Origin: JAAUUE01 sp943370025 | Lineage (GTDB): Bacteria; Cyanobacteriota; Cyanobacteriia; Cyanobacteriales; JAAUUE01 | Direction of reading: 5' to 3' | NCBI GenBank assembly: GCA_943370025.1 | Contig: CALRPI020000016.1 | Coordinates: 1-64,000 of the forward strand | Length of the DNA stretch: 64,000 nucleotides | In this document: piece by piece, positions 16,744-26,279 of the stretch | Layout of the letters: each line of letters starts with the position of its first letter | Numbering within the stretch: the first letter of the stretch is position 1 | The notes under the pieces: model-generated | What the model saw: only the letters and a program-made list of their open reading frames with translations | Told to the model about the DNA's origin: nothing | Database searches by the model: none | Translations under genes and position numbers: made by a program

Positions 16744-17886
16744 AGTTAAAGGTTGGAAATATAATATTCCTAGCTGTTCTAGAGCTTGGGCGATCGCTTC
16801 GGTGCGACTCTGCACTCCCAATTTGCAATAAATACTTTGTAGGTGTTTCCGCACTGTACCGGGATGGACACTCATCTGCTTAGAGATCGCTTTGTTGTCT
16901 TTGCCCTGAATTACTAAAAATAAAACCTCGGTTTCTCGTTGGCTCAACCCCAAGAGTTTTAAGGAATTTAATAAAGATAGGGTCTGCTCTTCTAATAAGA
17001 GCAAGATTTGCTCCTCTAGGGGTTGGATAACTAAACGAATTACTAATTGCTTGCCAGCTTGGGAGATACGGAGTGGCAGACGAGCTTTGGGGAGATTTTC
17101 TGGATTAGCAGAGTCGGCAATTTGTTGGGTAACCCATAGTCGCAGAGTGATTGGTAATTGGGAAGAGGAGAATTGTCCAAAATAAGTTGTCAGTAATGTT
17201 TCAGCTTGGGGTGTGGCAAACTGGAATTTCCCCTCAATATCCAAAGTCACCAAACCCCTAGGATTAGAGAATTGTTGTAGATGTCCCCAATTATTTTGTA
17301 ATTTCTGAAAATGTCGCACATTGGCATGAGCTTGCCCCAGATGAGGACGCAGGAGATTGAGGATTAACCTGTCGCATTCTGTGAAATTGCGTTGACTGTG
17401 ATTGAGGGTAACTGACAACACCTTAGAATTTTTCTGTACAAGCTCATCCCAACTCTGCGGTGGGATAGTGGGCAAAAATAGATTCATTTGATCTTCACAA
17501 CCCATCACCCGCAGATACTGCTGATAAAAGCCCTCTAATTGGTGTAGTTCAGCCTCAGTTACAAAATCTGAAACCTTAAGGCAGGTATTTAAGGGCAGGG
17601 GCATATTCTGTACGAGGGGATGTTCATACCAATGACTGTTAGCGATCGCCTCTACTTCCGGGGTAAAGGAATAATAACCGGGCAGGGTAATATGGGCAGC
17701 ACGGTGGGAATGGAAATCAGCGATGACAAAAGTAGGAAGCTGGCTGGGGACTAGGCGATCGACAATGGGCAATAGATCCACCCCAAAGGAACTAAGGTCA
17801 CTAAGGGAATAAATTGATTGAATCGCACTCATTAAGTTCCGAATATCATCAAATGACAGATGCTCCATATATATCTTCGTGGGCAA
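16741..17886 (-). CDS. LuxR-family transcriptional regulator
   Basis: A 381-residue regulator. The C-terminal LuxR helix-turn-helix covers about residues 315-375 (GLSQRETEVLFLVIQGKDNK, then AISKQMSVHPGTVRKHLQSI). The rest (about 1-310) is a long sensor-like region without receiver Asp motifs; a PAS-like segment (GLVTLDIEGKFQFATPQAET) sits near residues 213-232. It therefore is not a simple response regulator. Target and signal are unknown. F1 repeat material lies just upstream of its start. Confidence 0.85.
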   Translation of the reverse strand: MPTKIYMEHLSFDDIRNLMSAIQSIYSLSDLSSFGVDLLPIVDRLVPSQLPTFVIADFHSHRAAHITLPGYYSFTPEVEAIANSHWYEHPLVQNMPLPLNTCLKVSDFVTEAELHQLEGFYQQYLRVMGCEDQMNLFLPTIPPQSWDELVQKNSKVLSVTLNHSQRNFTECDRLILNLLRPHLGQAHANVRHFQKLQNNWGHLQQFSNPRGLVTLDIEGKFQFATPQAETLLTTYFGQFSSSQLPITLRLWVTQQIADSANPENLPKARLPLRISQAGKQLVIRLVIQPLEEQILLLLEEQTLSLLNSLKLLGLSQRETEVLFLVIQGKDNKAISKQMSVHPGTVRKHLQSIYCKLGVQSRTEAIAQALEQLGILYFQPLT

Positions 17887-17888
17887 TA

Positions 17889-17983
17889 TACATAGCGATC
17901 CTAATTGATTTTAGAATTTTAGAGGGTTGAGAGCGGCTCCCCCGGAGGGGGAGCCGCTCTCAACCCATTTAGGATTGCTATAG
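17889..17983. repeat. Family F palindromic repeat, complete copy
   Basis: Ends are ATAGCGATCCTAA and TTAGGATTGCTAT; the centre is GGGTTGAGAGCGGCTCC / GGAGCCGCTCTCAACCC. It lies between the LuxR gene start and the Uma2 gene stop. Related copies are at 51325 (interrupted by family D) and 62433. Confidence 0.85.
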
Positions 17984-17984
17984 A

Positions 17985-18668
17985 TTAATTAATGCTTAAT
18001 TGAAACTGCTGGATCAGCCAGCGATTAATCTCTGTATCATCAACTATTTGGCTCTGGCGCAATGCCTCTTCAACAGTGTTTATAGCCAACCCCGGTAACA
18101 CTTGTGATATTTGGATTTGCCTACTGCCTCCCTCCGCCACAGCAAAGGCAATCACGATCGCATTCTGCCCATCCACTACCCAGTATTCCCGAACTCCCAA
18201 TCGCTCGTACAATAATCGCTTTTGTCCCAAATCATCATTAAGAGTGGTCGAAGAAATCTCGATCGCCAGAGTCGGCGCACCGTAGGCATCGATATCCACG
18301 GGTTGGTTATTCTTTGGTGGACGTTGGATACCTTCCCCAAGGTAGTAAGCCAAGTCTGGTTGGCATTCTCGCTCACCTGTTTTGCGAAAACTGCCATTAG
18401 TAAACCCAATCTGGGGAATATTTTTTAGGGTTGCGTAGAGCATGACTACGGCTGCCAAAATTGAGTTGTTTTGGCCGTGGGCGGAACCAATTCCCATAAG
18501 TTCGATCCTCATCCAACCCGTATCGTAATAGCATTGGGCTTTTTCTATGGCAGCAGGATTGTCAGTGAGGGAGGTTAATCGATCGCAAGCCTCCAAAAAT
18601 TCTGACCAATTTGCCCGTACCCATGTTTCTGTAGCCAAATCTTGCGGAGACAACAGCAGATTCTGCAT
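17985..18668 (-). CDS. Uma2-family PD-(D/E)xK nuclease-like protein
   Basis: A 227-residue protein from Met 18668, chosen because GAGGAGGAAG lies 7 bases upstream; a 23-residue extension to 18737 is possible but lacks this site. The Uma2 (DUF820) core is visible: GAPTLAIEISSTTLNDDLGQ, then KRLLYERLGVREYWVVDGQN, giving the E...D...E/K pattern. The family is hugely expanded in cyanobacteria and its role is still unclear; a restriction-like or transposition-related function has been suggested. Confidence 0.87.
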   Translation of the reverse strand: MQNLLLSPQDLATETWVRANWSEFLEACDRLTSLTDNPAAIEKAQCYYDTGWMRIELMGIGSAHGQNNSILAAVVMLYATLKNIPQIGFTNGSFRKTGERECQPDLAYYLGEGIQRPPKNNQPVDIDAYGAPTLAIEISSTTLNDDLGQKRLLYERLGVREYWVVDGQNAIVIAFAVAEGGSRQIQISQVLPGLAINTVEEALRQSQIVDDTEINRWLIQQFQLSIN

Positions 18669-19029
18669 ATCAATCTTCCTCCTCGCCTCAGTATATTTCG
18701 CAATATACCGCATGGACTGATATGCCCTGTATATCACTTAAAGAATTTTGTTAAACCTAAATCATAACAGCGATCGCTCGATCAGCCTATGGGTCAACTG
18801 GTCATGGGTCAAAGATCCCATTGCTGTTGAGATTTTCTTGCAGCCATATGGACATACGGGCAATTTTCTCAGGTGCATACGCAGTTGTCTAGTTCTGTTT
18901 TCTTGATCATCATACCTTTGAAGCCAACATGATAACGAGCAAGTCTTCAGTTAAGAGTTGGATTTGTTATTTTGGCAATATGGCAATTATTCTTTACCTC
19001 ACCTTAATTACTTTACTGAATGTAAAACT

Positions 19030-19944
19030 ATGAGACTACAAGATTTCTTTAATTCAGGTTTAGAGTTCGGCATTGAGGCGATCGCTGCTGACAAACAACT
19101 CGCCACTCATATTCAGGACGTTTTAATTTGGTTGAATTTCCTTGATCCTACTGCGGATGGCAAATTCGGTCCGATTTCTACCGAAGCAATGATCGAATTT
19201 CAAGATGTTATGAGTCCAAAAATAAATGGACTATCCAGCGAAAGAGGATTCTTAGGAAAGTTAACAGCTAAAGCCTTGATTGAAACTTCCCCTAATGACA
19301 TACCTCAACCCAATTTGAATCTCAGTCGCAACGATCTTGCCGCCAGTATTATCCAATATATGAAAGCAAAATTTTATCGTATTGCCACTGGTTCCAAGAA
19401 GTACAACATCATTTATGTAGAAGGCATGGAGGAGGATGGGACTCTAAATGATGATCAACCTAACTATTTCAACGATCGCCGAATGGTGATCGAGATTGCT
19501 AACCAAATACCGGAAATCAAAGGAAATTGGGAAGCAACAACAGAACCGGGTACACACTATACTATTAACCCATTGAATAGTTTAGGGGCAGCCCGCATTG
19601 CTTTTGGGCAGTATAAAGCTTGGCAAGTAGGTCAACATTGTGGTGAAACTAGTGGCTGCCACGAAGCTCTTATTCAGGAATCTAATGTTTCTGTTTACCG
19701 AGATAAAAACAAAGATTTTATTCGTACAGGCGATCAGATATATACAGGTTTGTACGGAATCAATCAACATTGGGGCTATGACTATCCACGCAATGATATC
19801 AGCTACGCTAGTGCTGGTTGTCTGGTAGGAAGGGAAACCTCTGGTCACCAAGAGTTTATGGCACTAATTAAGCAAGATAAGCGCTATCAACTGAACAACA
19901 GTTATAAATTCTTGACAACGATTATCCCTGGTGATGAGTTGTAA
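19030..19944 (+). CDS. Peptidoglycan-binding protein with L,D-transpeptidase-like C-terminal domain
   Basis: A 304-residue protein starting at ATG 19030. Residues about 20-85 form a PG_binding_1-like domain (IQDVLIWLNFLDPTADGKFG, STEAMIEFQD). The C-terminal part has GINQHWGYDY and ASAGCLVGRETSGHQEFM. A His followed by SxGC resembles the catalytic HX..S(X)GC of L,D-transpeptidase-type folds, but the assignment is by resemblance only. There is no signal peptide. The next gene on the strand is a GH25 lysozyme, so the two may act together on cell wall. Confidence 0.65.
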   Translation: MRLQDFFNSGLEFGIEAIAADKQLATHIQDVLIWLNFLDPTADGKFGPISTEAMIEFQDVMSPKINGLSSERGFLGKLTAKALIETSPNDIPQPNLNLSRNDLAASIIQYMKAKFYRIATGSKKYNIIYVEGMEEDGTLNDDQPNYFNDRRMVIEIANQIPEIKGNWEATTEPGTHYTINPLNSLGAARIAFGQYKAWQVGQHCGETSGCHEALIQESNVSVYRDKNKDFIRTGDQIYTGLYGINQHWGYDYPRNDISYASAGCLVGRETSGHQEFMALIKQDKRYQLNNSYKFLTTIIPGDEL

Positions 19945-20117
19945 GTTATTTTATAGCGATTCTCAATCTAGCAAGTTATAGCTATTTTTAGGAGCGCAAA
20001 GCTTTGTGTCCTCAATGTATAACGCAGCAAAACTATAGTGGCTATAACAAAATCGCTTTAATTCTCTGGACAACAGTTTCATACTTAATTTTTCATACTT
20101 AATCATGAGCTAAAACT

Positions 20118-21062
20118 ATGGCAATAACAGTAAGTAGCCCCACCAATAACTCAGCTTTCCAGTTGGGAGTTCCTGTGGTTTTTAGAGGTAGAGCTGATAG
20201 CGATATTGTGAGAATAGACTTCTTTGCGGAGCAGTATTTCTTGGGAAATACTAGTGTTGAAGCCGGAGAATGGATATTGACTTATCCCGGATTTAACAGA
20301 TCAGGAAGACGGCGCATCAGAGTAGTTGGATTTGATAGTAGTGGTAGTCGAATTGATTCCGTTGAAATTGATATTCTCCTTGCAAACAGGAGTTCATTAG
20401 GATTTGAGCCTGGAATTGATGTTTCTGACTTTGATGAATTTGTTAACTGGCAGCAAGTTAGGAGTGCTGGATTCTCCTTTGCATTTGCAAAGGCAACTGA
20501 GGGAGGTACATTCAGAGCAGATACATTTTCGGGAAACTGGAGACGGATGAAGGGTGCAGGGATCATTCGTGGTGCTTATCATTTTTTTAGACCAATAGTA
20601 GATTCAGAGGTTCAAGCTCGTAACTTTCTCGACTATGTGGCTAGTGTTGATCCGATCGAATCTGACGATCTTCCTCCAGCACTCGATCTAGAACATTTCC
20701 CTGATTCTGTGATGCGACAATGGGAAAGTATCTCTAAAGTAGAACGAGTTAGTCGGGTACGTCAGTGGCTTGATATTGTTGAATCTGAGATTAATCGCAA
20801 ACCAATTATCTATACCAGTTTTGGTTTCTGGGATGGTTTTATGTCAGGTGTAAGAGATTTCTCTAGTTATCCTTTATGGGTAGCTTCTTATACAGAAAAT
20901 CCTCAACCTGCAATGCCTAACGAATGGTCAAATTGGACTTTTTGGCAATATTCTGATTCAACAGAGGTTCCGGGGATTCCTACTCCGGGGGAAGATGGTG
21001 ACAGATTTAACGGTTCGTTTAGCGATCTCCTAGCATTCATACCATCTACGCAAATTGCATAA
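20118..21062 (+). CDS. GH25 lysozyme with N-terminal Ig-like domain
   Basis: A 314-residue muramidase. Residues about 1-90 form an Ig-like domain (VSSPTNNSAFQLGVPVVFRG, RIRVVGFDSSG). The GH25 barrel runs from about 95: GIDVSDFDE, the SFAFAKATEGG strand, GAYHFFRP and the catalytic DxE pair in PPALDLEHF (about residues 193-201), ending WTFWQYSD. It cleaves the MurNAc-GlcNAc bond of peptidoglycan. No signal peptide is present, so export by a phage-like lysis or injection device is possible. Confidence 0.88.
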   Translation: MAITVSSPTNNSAFQLGVPVVFRGRADSDIVRIDFFAEQYFLGNTSVEAGEWILTYPGFNRSGRRRIRVVGFDSSGSRIDSVEIDILLANRSSLGFEPGIDVSDFDEFVNWQQVRSAGFSFAFAKATEGGTFRADTFSGNWRRMKGAGIIRGAYHFFRPIVDSEVQARNFLDYVASVDPIESDDLPPALDLEHFPDSVMRQWESISKVERVSRVRQWLDIVESEINRKPIIYTSFGFWDGFMSGVRDFSSYPLWVASYTENPQPAMPNEWSNWTFWQYSDSTEVPGIPTPGEDGDRFNGSFSDLLAFIPSTQIA

Positions 21063-21243
21063 TCAAGTTTGGATAGTGCTAAAGAAGTAAGGATTTGCGG
21101 GGGGAATCCTTACCCTAAACATCCTTACCTTTTTAGGACTGCCATATGGCTAAGTGGTATTTCTTGTCTAAAATTTTTCTTGCCAACTAAGGTACTGAAG
21201 GCAGGTAAAATCTAAAGAAGAAATTAAGCTGTGAGTGGAATAT

Positions 21244-22671
21244 ATGAGTGCAGTGAGTTCTTCGGAAATTAAGTTTGGTACAGACGGTTGGCGGGGTTTG
21301 ATTGCAGATGATTTTACATTTGCCAATGTGCGGAAGGTGACACGGGCGATCGCGGCCTATCTTGCCACCGCCTATAGCAAAGATCGACCAGTATTGATTG
21401 CTTATGACACCAGGTTTTTGGCGGATGAGTTTGCCAAAACTGCGGCGAATGTATTGGCAGAGTTGGGCTGGACAGTGAAAATAGTCGATCGCGACTGCCC
21501 GACTCCGGTGATTGCCTATAGTGCCAAGCATCTCAACTCGGCTGGGGCGTTGATGTTTACCGCCAGCCATAACCCCGCTCCCTACTGTGGAATTAAATAT
21601 ATTCCTGATTATGCAGGTCCAGCGACCCCAGAGATTACCGATACGATCGTCGCCAATATTTCCACCGCCAGTGATGCGATCGCCGCTGGCAAATATCCCG
21701 ACCAGATTTCCTACTTTGACCCCAAGCCAGAATATCTGAAATTTATTTATACCTTATTAGATGTTGAAAAGATTCGCAGTGCTGGATTGCGCGTGAAGTA
21801 TGACGCTCTCTACTCCACTTCCAGAGGTTATTTGGATATGGTGCTGGAAGATTGTGGTTGTGAATTGGAAACCCTCCACGCCTACCGAGATGTCCTATTC
21901 GGTGGCGGAATGCCCGAACCCAAGGGAGAGCAGTTGGAAGAGTTGGTAGCCGCAGTCAAAAAAGATCAGGCAGACTTGGGTTTAGCCACCGATGGAGATA
22001 GCGATCGCTTCGGCATCGTCGATGAACAGGGAACTGTCCTGACTCCAAATACAGTCCTATTGCTCCTAGCTCGTCACCTGTTGAAAAATAAAGGCAAAAC
22101 CGGAGCGATCGTCCGCACCGTTGCCACCACCCATCTTTTGGATAATTTTGCCTTGAAGTATGGCTTAACCATCTATGAAACTGCTGTAGGTTTCAAATAT
22201 ATCGGCGAGAAAATGCGGGAAACCACCGTCCTCATTGGCGGGGAAGAATCTGGTGGCTTAAGCATTGTTGGGCATATCCCCGAAAAAGATGGAGTCTTGG
22301 CAGATATGTTGGTGGCAGAATTGATTGCCTACGAAGGCAAGCCTCTAAGTCAGTTGGTGGCAGAAGTCATTGCTGAAGCTGGTGGTCCTGTATGCAACCA
22401 TCGTCTAGATTTGCATCTCGAAGAACCCCACAAAGCCGCCATTCTCAAATATTTTGATACCACCCCAATTAGTGCGATCGCTGATATTAAGATCAAAGAA
22501 ATTGGGCGGAAAGATGGAATTAAGTTATACCTAGAAGATGGCAGTTGGGTGTTGCTCCGTCCTTCCGGGACTGAGCCGTTGATGCGGGTCTATCTAGAGA
22601 CTAGTTCCCTAGAAAAACAAGCTAAAATTGTCCAATTCATGGAGCAATTAATCCACCAGATCAAACCCTAG
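21244..22671 (+). CDS. Phosphoglucomutase/phosphomannomutase
   Basis: An alpha-D-phosphohexomutase of 475 residues from ATG 21244 (GTG 21235 is also open). All four active-site loops are visible: phosphoserine loop TASHNPAPYCG (about residues 100-110), metal loop DGDSDRFG (about 251-258), sugar loop GGEESGG and phosphate loop RPSGTEPLMR near the C-terminus. It interconverts hexose 1- and 6-phosphates for glycogen, cell-envelope and sugar-nucleotide synthesis. Sequence alone does not decide between glucose and mannose substrates. Confidence 0.92.
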   Translation: MSAVSSSEIKFGTDGWRGLIADDFTFANVRKVTRAIAAYLATAYSKDRPVLIAYDTRFLADEFAKTAANVLAELGWTVKIVDRDCPTPVIAYSAKHLNSAGALMFTASHNPAPYCGIKYIPDYAGPATPEITDTIVANISTASDAIAAGKYPDQISYFDPKPEYLKFIYTLLDVEKIRSAGLRVKYDALYSTSRGYLDMVLEDCGCELETLHAYRDVLFGGGMPEPKGEQLEELVAAVKKDQADLGLATDGDSDRFGIVDEQGTVLTPNTVLLLLARHLLKNKGKTGAIVRTVATTHLLDNFALKYGLTIYETAVGFKYIGEKMRETTVLIGGEESGGLSIVGHIPEKDGVLADMLVAELIAYEGKPLSQLVAEVIAEAGGPVCNHRLDLHLEEPHKAAILKYFDTTPISAIADIKIKEIGRKDGIKLYLEDGSWVLLRPSGTEPLMRVYLETSSLEKQAKIVQFMEQLIHQIKP

Positions 22672-22700
22672 ATCAAACCTAGCCAAATCTTGGAGTTCCT

Positions 22701-22830
22701 GTAGGGTGGGCATTGCCCACCTATGAGGAGATTCTATTTAAGTTAAGGTTAATGGTTAAAGAAACGTTTGATCCCCATTTTTCACCCCCTTGATTCAGAT
22801 TCCTTATCTGGTGGGCAATACCCACCCTAC
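22701..22830. repeat. Inverted repeat pair with GTAGGGTGGGCA ends
   Basis: GTAGGGTGGGCATTGCCCACC at the left is mirrored by GGTGGGCAATACCCACCCTAC at the right, each itself a palindrome. It fills most of the gap between the phosphohexomutase and aat genes. Elements with this GTAGGGTGGGC end are widespread in cyanobacterial genomes. Confidence 0.75.
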
Positions 22831-22868
22831 TAAGGGGGTTAAACCCTAGAAAAGGGGAAATTATTTTC

Positions 22869-23492
22869 ATGAGTGATTTTGATGTCGAGGATTTTATTGC
22901 CGGATATACTCAGGGCTATTTCCTCATGTCTGATGAAAATGAGGCTAGCTTGGGATGGTATTCCAGTAGTAAACGGGCTTTAATTCCCCTAGACGATCGA
23001 TTTCGCTATCCAAAATCTCTCCAGAGAGTGATCAATCAAAATCGGTTTCAGGTGGCGATCAATCGAGATTTTCCAGCAGTAGTAGAAGGTTGCAGTGGCG
23101 AAAGTGGGGTTCCCGAAGATTATCGCCCCAGTACTTGGATTTCGCCCCTCCTGAAGGAAATTTACTATCAACTCCATGATGCAGGTTATGCCCATAGTTT
23201 TGAGACTTGGCAGGGGGATGAACTAGCGGGGGGGATTCTGGGGATTGTCTTGAACAGAGCTTTCATTGGGGAATCGATGTTTTATCGGATTCCTGAAGGT
23301 TCAAAGGTAGCAATGGTCAAACTGGTGGAACATCTCCGCCGTCGGGATTTCATTCTCTTTGATGCCCAGATGAATAATCCCCACTTGGAAAGATTTGGCT
23401 CATTTATTGTTAAGGATCAAGCCTACCAAAAGCTCCTCCAAGAGGCGATCGCCCAGCCCCCTACCCAGAATTTTCTTGAGTTGGAATCTTAA
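22869..23492 (+). CDS. aat: Leucyl/phenylalanyl-tRNA-protein transferase
   Basis: A 207-residue Aat enzyme that adds Leu or Phe to N-terminal Arg/Lys of proteins for ClpS/ClpAP decay (N-end rule). The family pattern is visible: AGYTQGYFLMS, LGWYSSSKRALIPLDD, RVINQNRFQVAIN, TWISPLLKEIYYQLHDAGYA, HSFETWQGDELAGGILG and GESMFYR. The length is typical of the cyanobacterial form. The CCA-adding enzyme gene starts 4 bp after its stop, so the two tRNA-linked genes are probably co-transcribed. Confidence 0.93.
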   Translation: MSDFDVEDFIAGYTQGYFLMSDENEASLGWYSSSKRALIPLDDRFRYPKSLQRVINQNRFQVAINRDFPAVVEGCSGESGVPEDYRPSTWISPLLKEIYYQLHDAGYAHSFETWQGDELAGGILGIVLNRAFIGESMFYRIPEGSKVAMVKLVEHLRRRDFILFDAQMNNPHLERFGSFIVKDQAYQKLLQEAIAQPPTQNFLELES

Positions 23493-23496
23493 TCCT

Positions 23497-25194
23497 ATGC
23501 CTTCCCCTCAGCCGGATTTAAGTTTATTGAATCTAGAATTGCGATCGCTCCTAGCCCAAGCTGCCCAAGTTGCCAATGAGCGGGGTTGGCATATTTACTT
23601 AGTAGGGGGAGTGATCCGGGATTTACTCTACTTTTCTCATGGATTAAGAAATCTTACCTCTCTGCCTAGGGAAGATGCAGGGATGAGAACTCCTGCTCCC
23701 AATTTTACTGATATTGACCTAGTGGTAGATAGCTACCACCAAACCACGAAGACAGGAACCGGAATGGAGGTGGCTGAGGCGTTGCAGCTATTGCACCCCA
23801 CGGCTCATCTAGAGGTGCATGGAGATTTTCAAACCGCTGCCCTGTCTTGGCATCAAGACCCCCTGTTAGGTTCCCTAGCCGTAGATATCGCCACAGCGAG
23901 GACGGAATCTTATCCCCATCCTGCGGCTAATCCAGTAGTCGCCACCAGTTCTATTTATCAAGACCTGCAACGGCGAGATTTTACGATCAATGCCCTTGCT
24001 CTACGTTTAACGCCAGAGATTATTTTATTAAGCGCGGCGGTTGAAACCGCTGCTACAAGAACAAAGTCCGCCGGCGCGGACTCAGAAAATAGGGATACTA
24101 TCATAACTGAATTTGGGATGGTTCTCCCCCCTTTTGAAGGGGGGCAGGGGGGATCTCCAGAGTTAGGCTGCTTGGACTCAGAGAATAAGAATAATATCAT
24201 AACCAGCTTTGGGATAACGCCAGAGGTTAGTTCAGAAATCAATCTAATGAAACCTAATTTCTTGGTTCTGGATTTTTTCGGCGGCTGGGAAGATATACTC
24301 AATAAGCAAGTCCGGGTGCTGCATAGCCAGAGCTTTATTGATGATCCGACTCGGATTTATCGGGCAGTGCGGTTTTCGGTGTGTTTGGGTTTTCAGATTG
24401 CATCCCAGACGGAGATATATATGCGAGATAGTATTGCCAGTGGGGTTTATGAGCAGTTACGATCGACCCAGCCCAAACTTCCTGCCCTGCAAAATCGCCT
24501 CAAAACCGAAATTAAATATATTTTTCAAGCTCCCTACTATCAAACAGCCTTGAAATTGTTGGGGAATTTGCAAGCCCTGAAATGTCTCCATCCCAACCTC
24601 AAACTTGATCCCCACCTGTGGCGGCAGGTGCGCCTAGGCGATCGCCTACTCAAATACTTGCATCAATTTCTATCTCAAGCTGCATCCCTAAATAATCCCC
24701 ATTATTTCCCCTTGCCCCCAGATTGGCTCCTGCGCCTAGAAATTATCATCGCCTCCCTGCCGGAGGGCGATCGCCTTGCAGTGGCAAATAATTTACAATT
24801 ACCCATCGATAGTATTTCCAGATTGCAGCAGTTATCCTTAGTAGAATCAACTATTCCTCTAGATTCATCTCAAAATTTACCCATAGCCGTAACTAATTTA
24901 GCGGTTAGTCAGCTAGTAGGGAGACTAAAATATTATGAGTGTTCTTTATTATTCCTAACCTCAATTAGAGGTTCCCAAAGTTGGCGGCGGCAGGTCTGGC
25001 AGTACCTGACGGTTTTGCGGGGGGTGCGATCGCCCCTTGATGGGGATGATCTCAAAAATCTCGGCTATCCTCCGGGCAAGCAATATAAAATTATCCTAGA
25101 GGCTCTAACCACAGCTACTTTAGACGGGATAATTACGGACTATCAGAGTGCAGTGATCTTTTTAACAGCTAATTTTCCTCTATTTAACCCCTAA
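23497..25194 (+). CDS. cca: CCA tRNA nucleotidyltransferase with a repeat-derived insert
   Basis: A 565-residue class II nucleotidyltransferase from ATG 23497. It shows YLVGGVIRDLL, the catalytic FTDIDLVVDS (DxD) and RRDFTINALAL, then DPTRIYRAVRFS. It adds or repairs the 3' CCA of tRNA. Between NALALRLTPEII (about residue 177) and DFFGGWEDI (about 257) lies an unusual stretch holding two copies of a peptide (DSENRDTIITEFG and DSENKNNIITSFG) and PPFEGGQGGSP. The DNA there matches intergenic repeat families, and the frame stays open. Whether the enzyme stays active is not known. Confidence 0.9.
   Translation: MPSPQPDLSLLNLELRSLLAQAAQVANERGWHIYLVGGVIRDLLYFSHGLRNLTSLPREDAGMRTPAPNFTDIDLVVDSYHQTTKTGTGMEVAEALQLLHPTAHLEVHGDFQTAALSWHQDPLLGSLAVDIATARTESYPHPAANPVVATSSIYQDLQRRDFTINALALRLTPEIILLSAAVETAATRTKSAGADSENRDTIITEFGMVLPPFEGGQGGSPELGCLDSENKNNIITSFGITPEVSSEINLMKPNFLVLDFFGGWEDILNKQVRVLHSQSFIDDPTRIYRAVRFSVCLGFQIASQTEIYMRDSIASGVYEQLRSTQPKLPALQNRLKTEIKYIFQAPYYQTALKLLGNLQALKCLHPNLKLDPHLWRQVRLGDRLLKYLHQFLSQAASLNNPHYFPLPPDWLLRLEIIIASLPEGDRLAVANNLQLPIDSISRLQQLSLVESTIPLDSSQNLPIAVTNLAVSQLVGRLKYYECSLLFLTSIRGSQSWRRQVWQYLTVLRGVRSPLDGDDLKNLGYPPGKQYKIILEALTTATLDGIITDYQSAVIFLTANFPLFNP
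24030..24225. repeat. Interspersed repeat inserted in frame within cca
   Basis: Positions 24030-24083 are the reverse complement of family E (compare 31819-31880: CTTAGTCCGCG, GGACTTTGTTCTTGTAG, GCGGTTTCAACCGCC). Positions 24126-24155 are a CCCCCC/GGGGGG palindrome of another common type. Two near-identical stretches at 24079-24121 and 24176-24217 flank it. The left stretch also matches sequence at 49160-49200. Confidence 0.8.
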
Positions 25195-25207
25195 CAATTC
25201 TGAAAAC

Positions 25208-26278
25208 ATGACGACTTGGCAAAATCAACGCTGGGCAGATGCACCGCTCCAAAATGGCAAATATGCCCTGAGAAAAAAATTAGGAGTGGGTGTTTTTAGT
25301 GCCACCTATCTAGCAAATGATCAGCATCAAAACCGCCCTGTTGTCCTGAAAACCGTTGCTCCTGCCCTGCAATCCCATCCCAACTATACCCAGTTCAAGC
25401 TGCAATTCAAAGCAGCAGCCATCAAACTGCATCAGTGCCAACATCCTCACCTAGTCCGGGCGATCGACTACTTTGAAGAACACGATTTACCTTTTCTAGT
25501 GCTGGATCATGTGCCGGGACAGACGGGAGCAGAGATCCTCGCCGCAGGCAAGGTTTTGCCCCCAGAAAAAGCCGTCCATTACATCCGACAGCTAGGGGCA
25601 GCTCTACAAGCCATGCACGATCGGGGACTTTGCCACGGGGATGTCCGTCCAGCAAATATTATTCACCGCCACGGTACCGATGAGATGGTGCTAGTAGAAG
25701 TGGGGATTGTCTCTAACTTCACCCTAGGGATTCGCCAGACCTACGCCAACCTACTGATGGCAGGCTATGCTTCCCCAGATTACTACCGGGAAGATTTCCG
25801 CCCCCAACCCGCCGATGACCTCTACGCTTTAGCGGCTACGTTGTACTGCCTATTGACGGGGGAACCACCAGCGATCGCTAGGTTAAGTGCCGCCACTTCT
25901 CTAGATGCAGCGGATACTCGTATTGATCAACGATTGCGCCCAGCAATTTTTGATTTTGGCTTACAACCAACCGAGTGGCGATCGACCGATATCAAGACTT
26001 GGCTAGCCCTGCTGCCAGATTATGAAACTCCCCCTAAGCCTCCCGCACCTACGCCCTTAACCGATCGAGCAGCTCAGATCGCTGCTCAGAGACCAAAACG
26101 GAAGCGATCGCCCCTGAGACTATTAGTGTTTACGGGGGCGATCGCTGGGGTTCTGGGGATTGGTTTTGGTTTGGTGTTCAGGCTCTATCGTCCCGCCCTA
26201 CCGGGGGATTCGATTCTCCACACAGAGCAATCTTTCCCCCCCCGCCTCAATTGGCCAATTTCCGAATCGGGATTATAG
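25208..26278 (+). CDS. Serine/threonine kinase-like protein, probable pseudokinase
   Basis: A 356-residue Hanks-type kinase fold with a C-terminal membrane helix (about 307-330). The glycine loop GVGVFSATYLA and the Lys of PVVLKTVA are present. The catalytic loop reads CHGDVRPANII, with Asp but Gly instead of Arg in HRD. The DFG motif is replaced by VEVGIV, losing the Mg-binding Asp, so catalysis is doubtful. It converges on an FHA-domain PBP gene 1 bp away, a suggestive but unproven partnership. Confidence 0.8.
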   Translation: MTTWQNQRWADAPLQNGKYALRKKLGVGVFSATYLANDQHQNRPVVLKTVAPALQSHPNYTQFKLQFKAAAIKLHQCQHPHLVRAIDYFEEHDLPFLVLDHVPGQTGAEILAAGKVLPPEKAVHYIRQLGAALQAMHDRGLCHGDVRPANIIHRHGTDEMVLVEVGIVSNFTLGIRQTYANLLMAGYASPDYYREDFRPQPADDLYALAATLYCLLTGEPPAIARLSAATSLDAADTRIDQRLRPAIFDFGLQPTEWRSTDIKTWLALLPDYETPPKPPAPTPLTDRAAQIAAQRPKRKRSPLRLLVFTGAIAGVLGIGFGLVFRLYRPALPGDSILHTEQSFPPRLNWPISESGL

Positions 26279-26279
26279 G

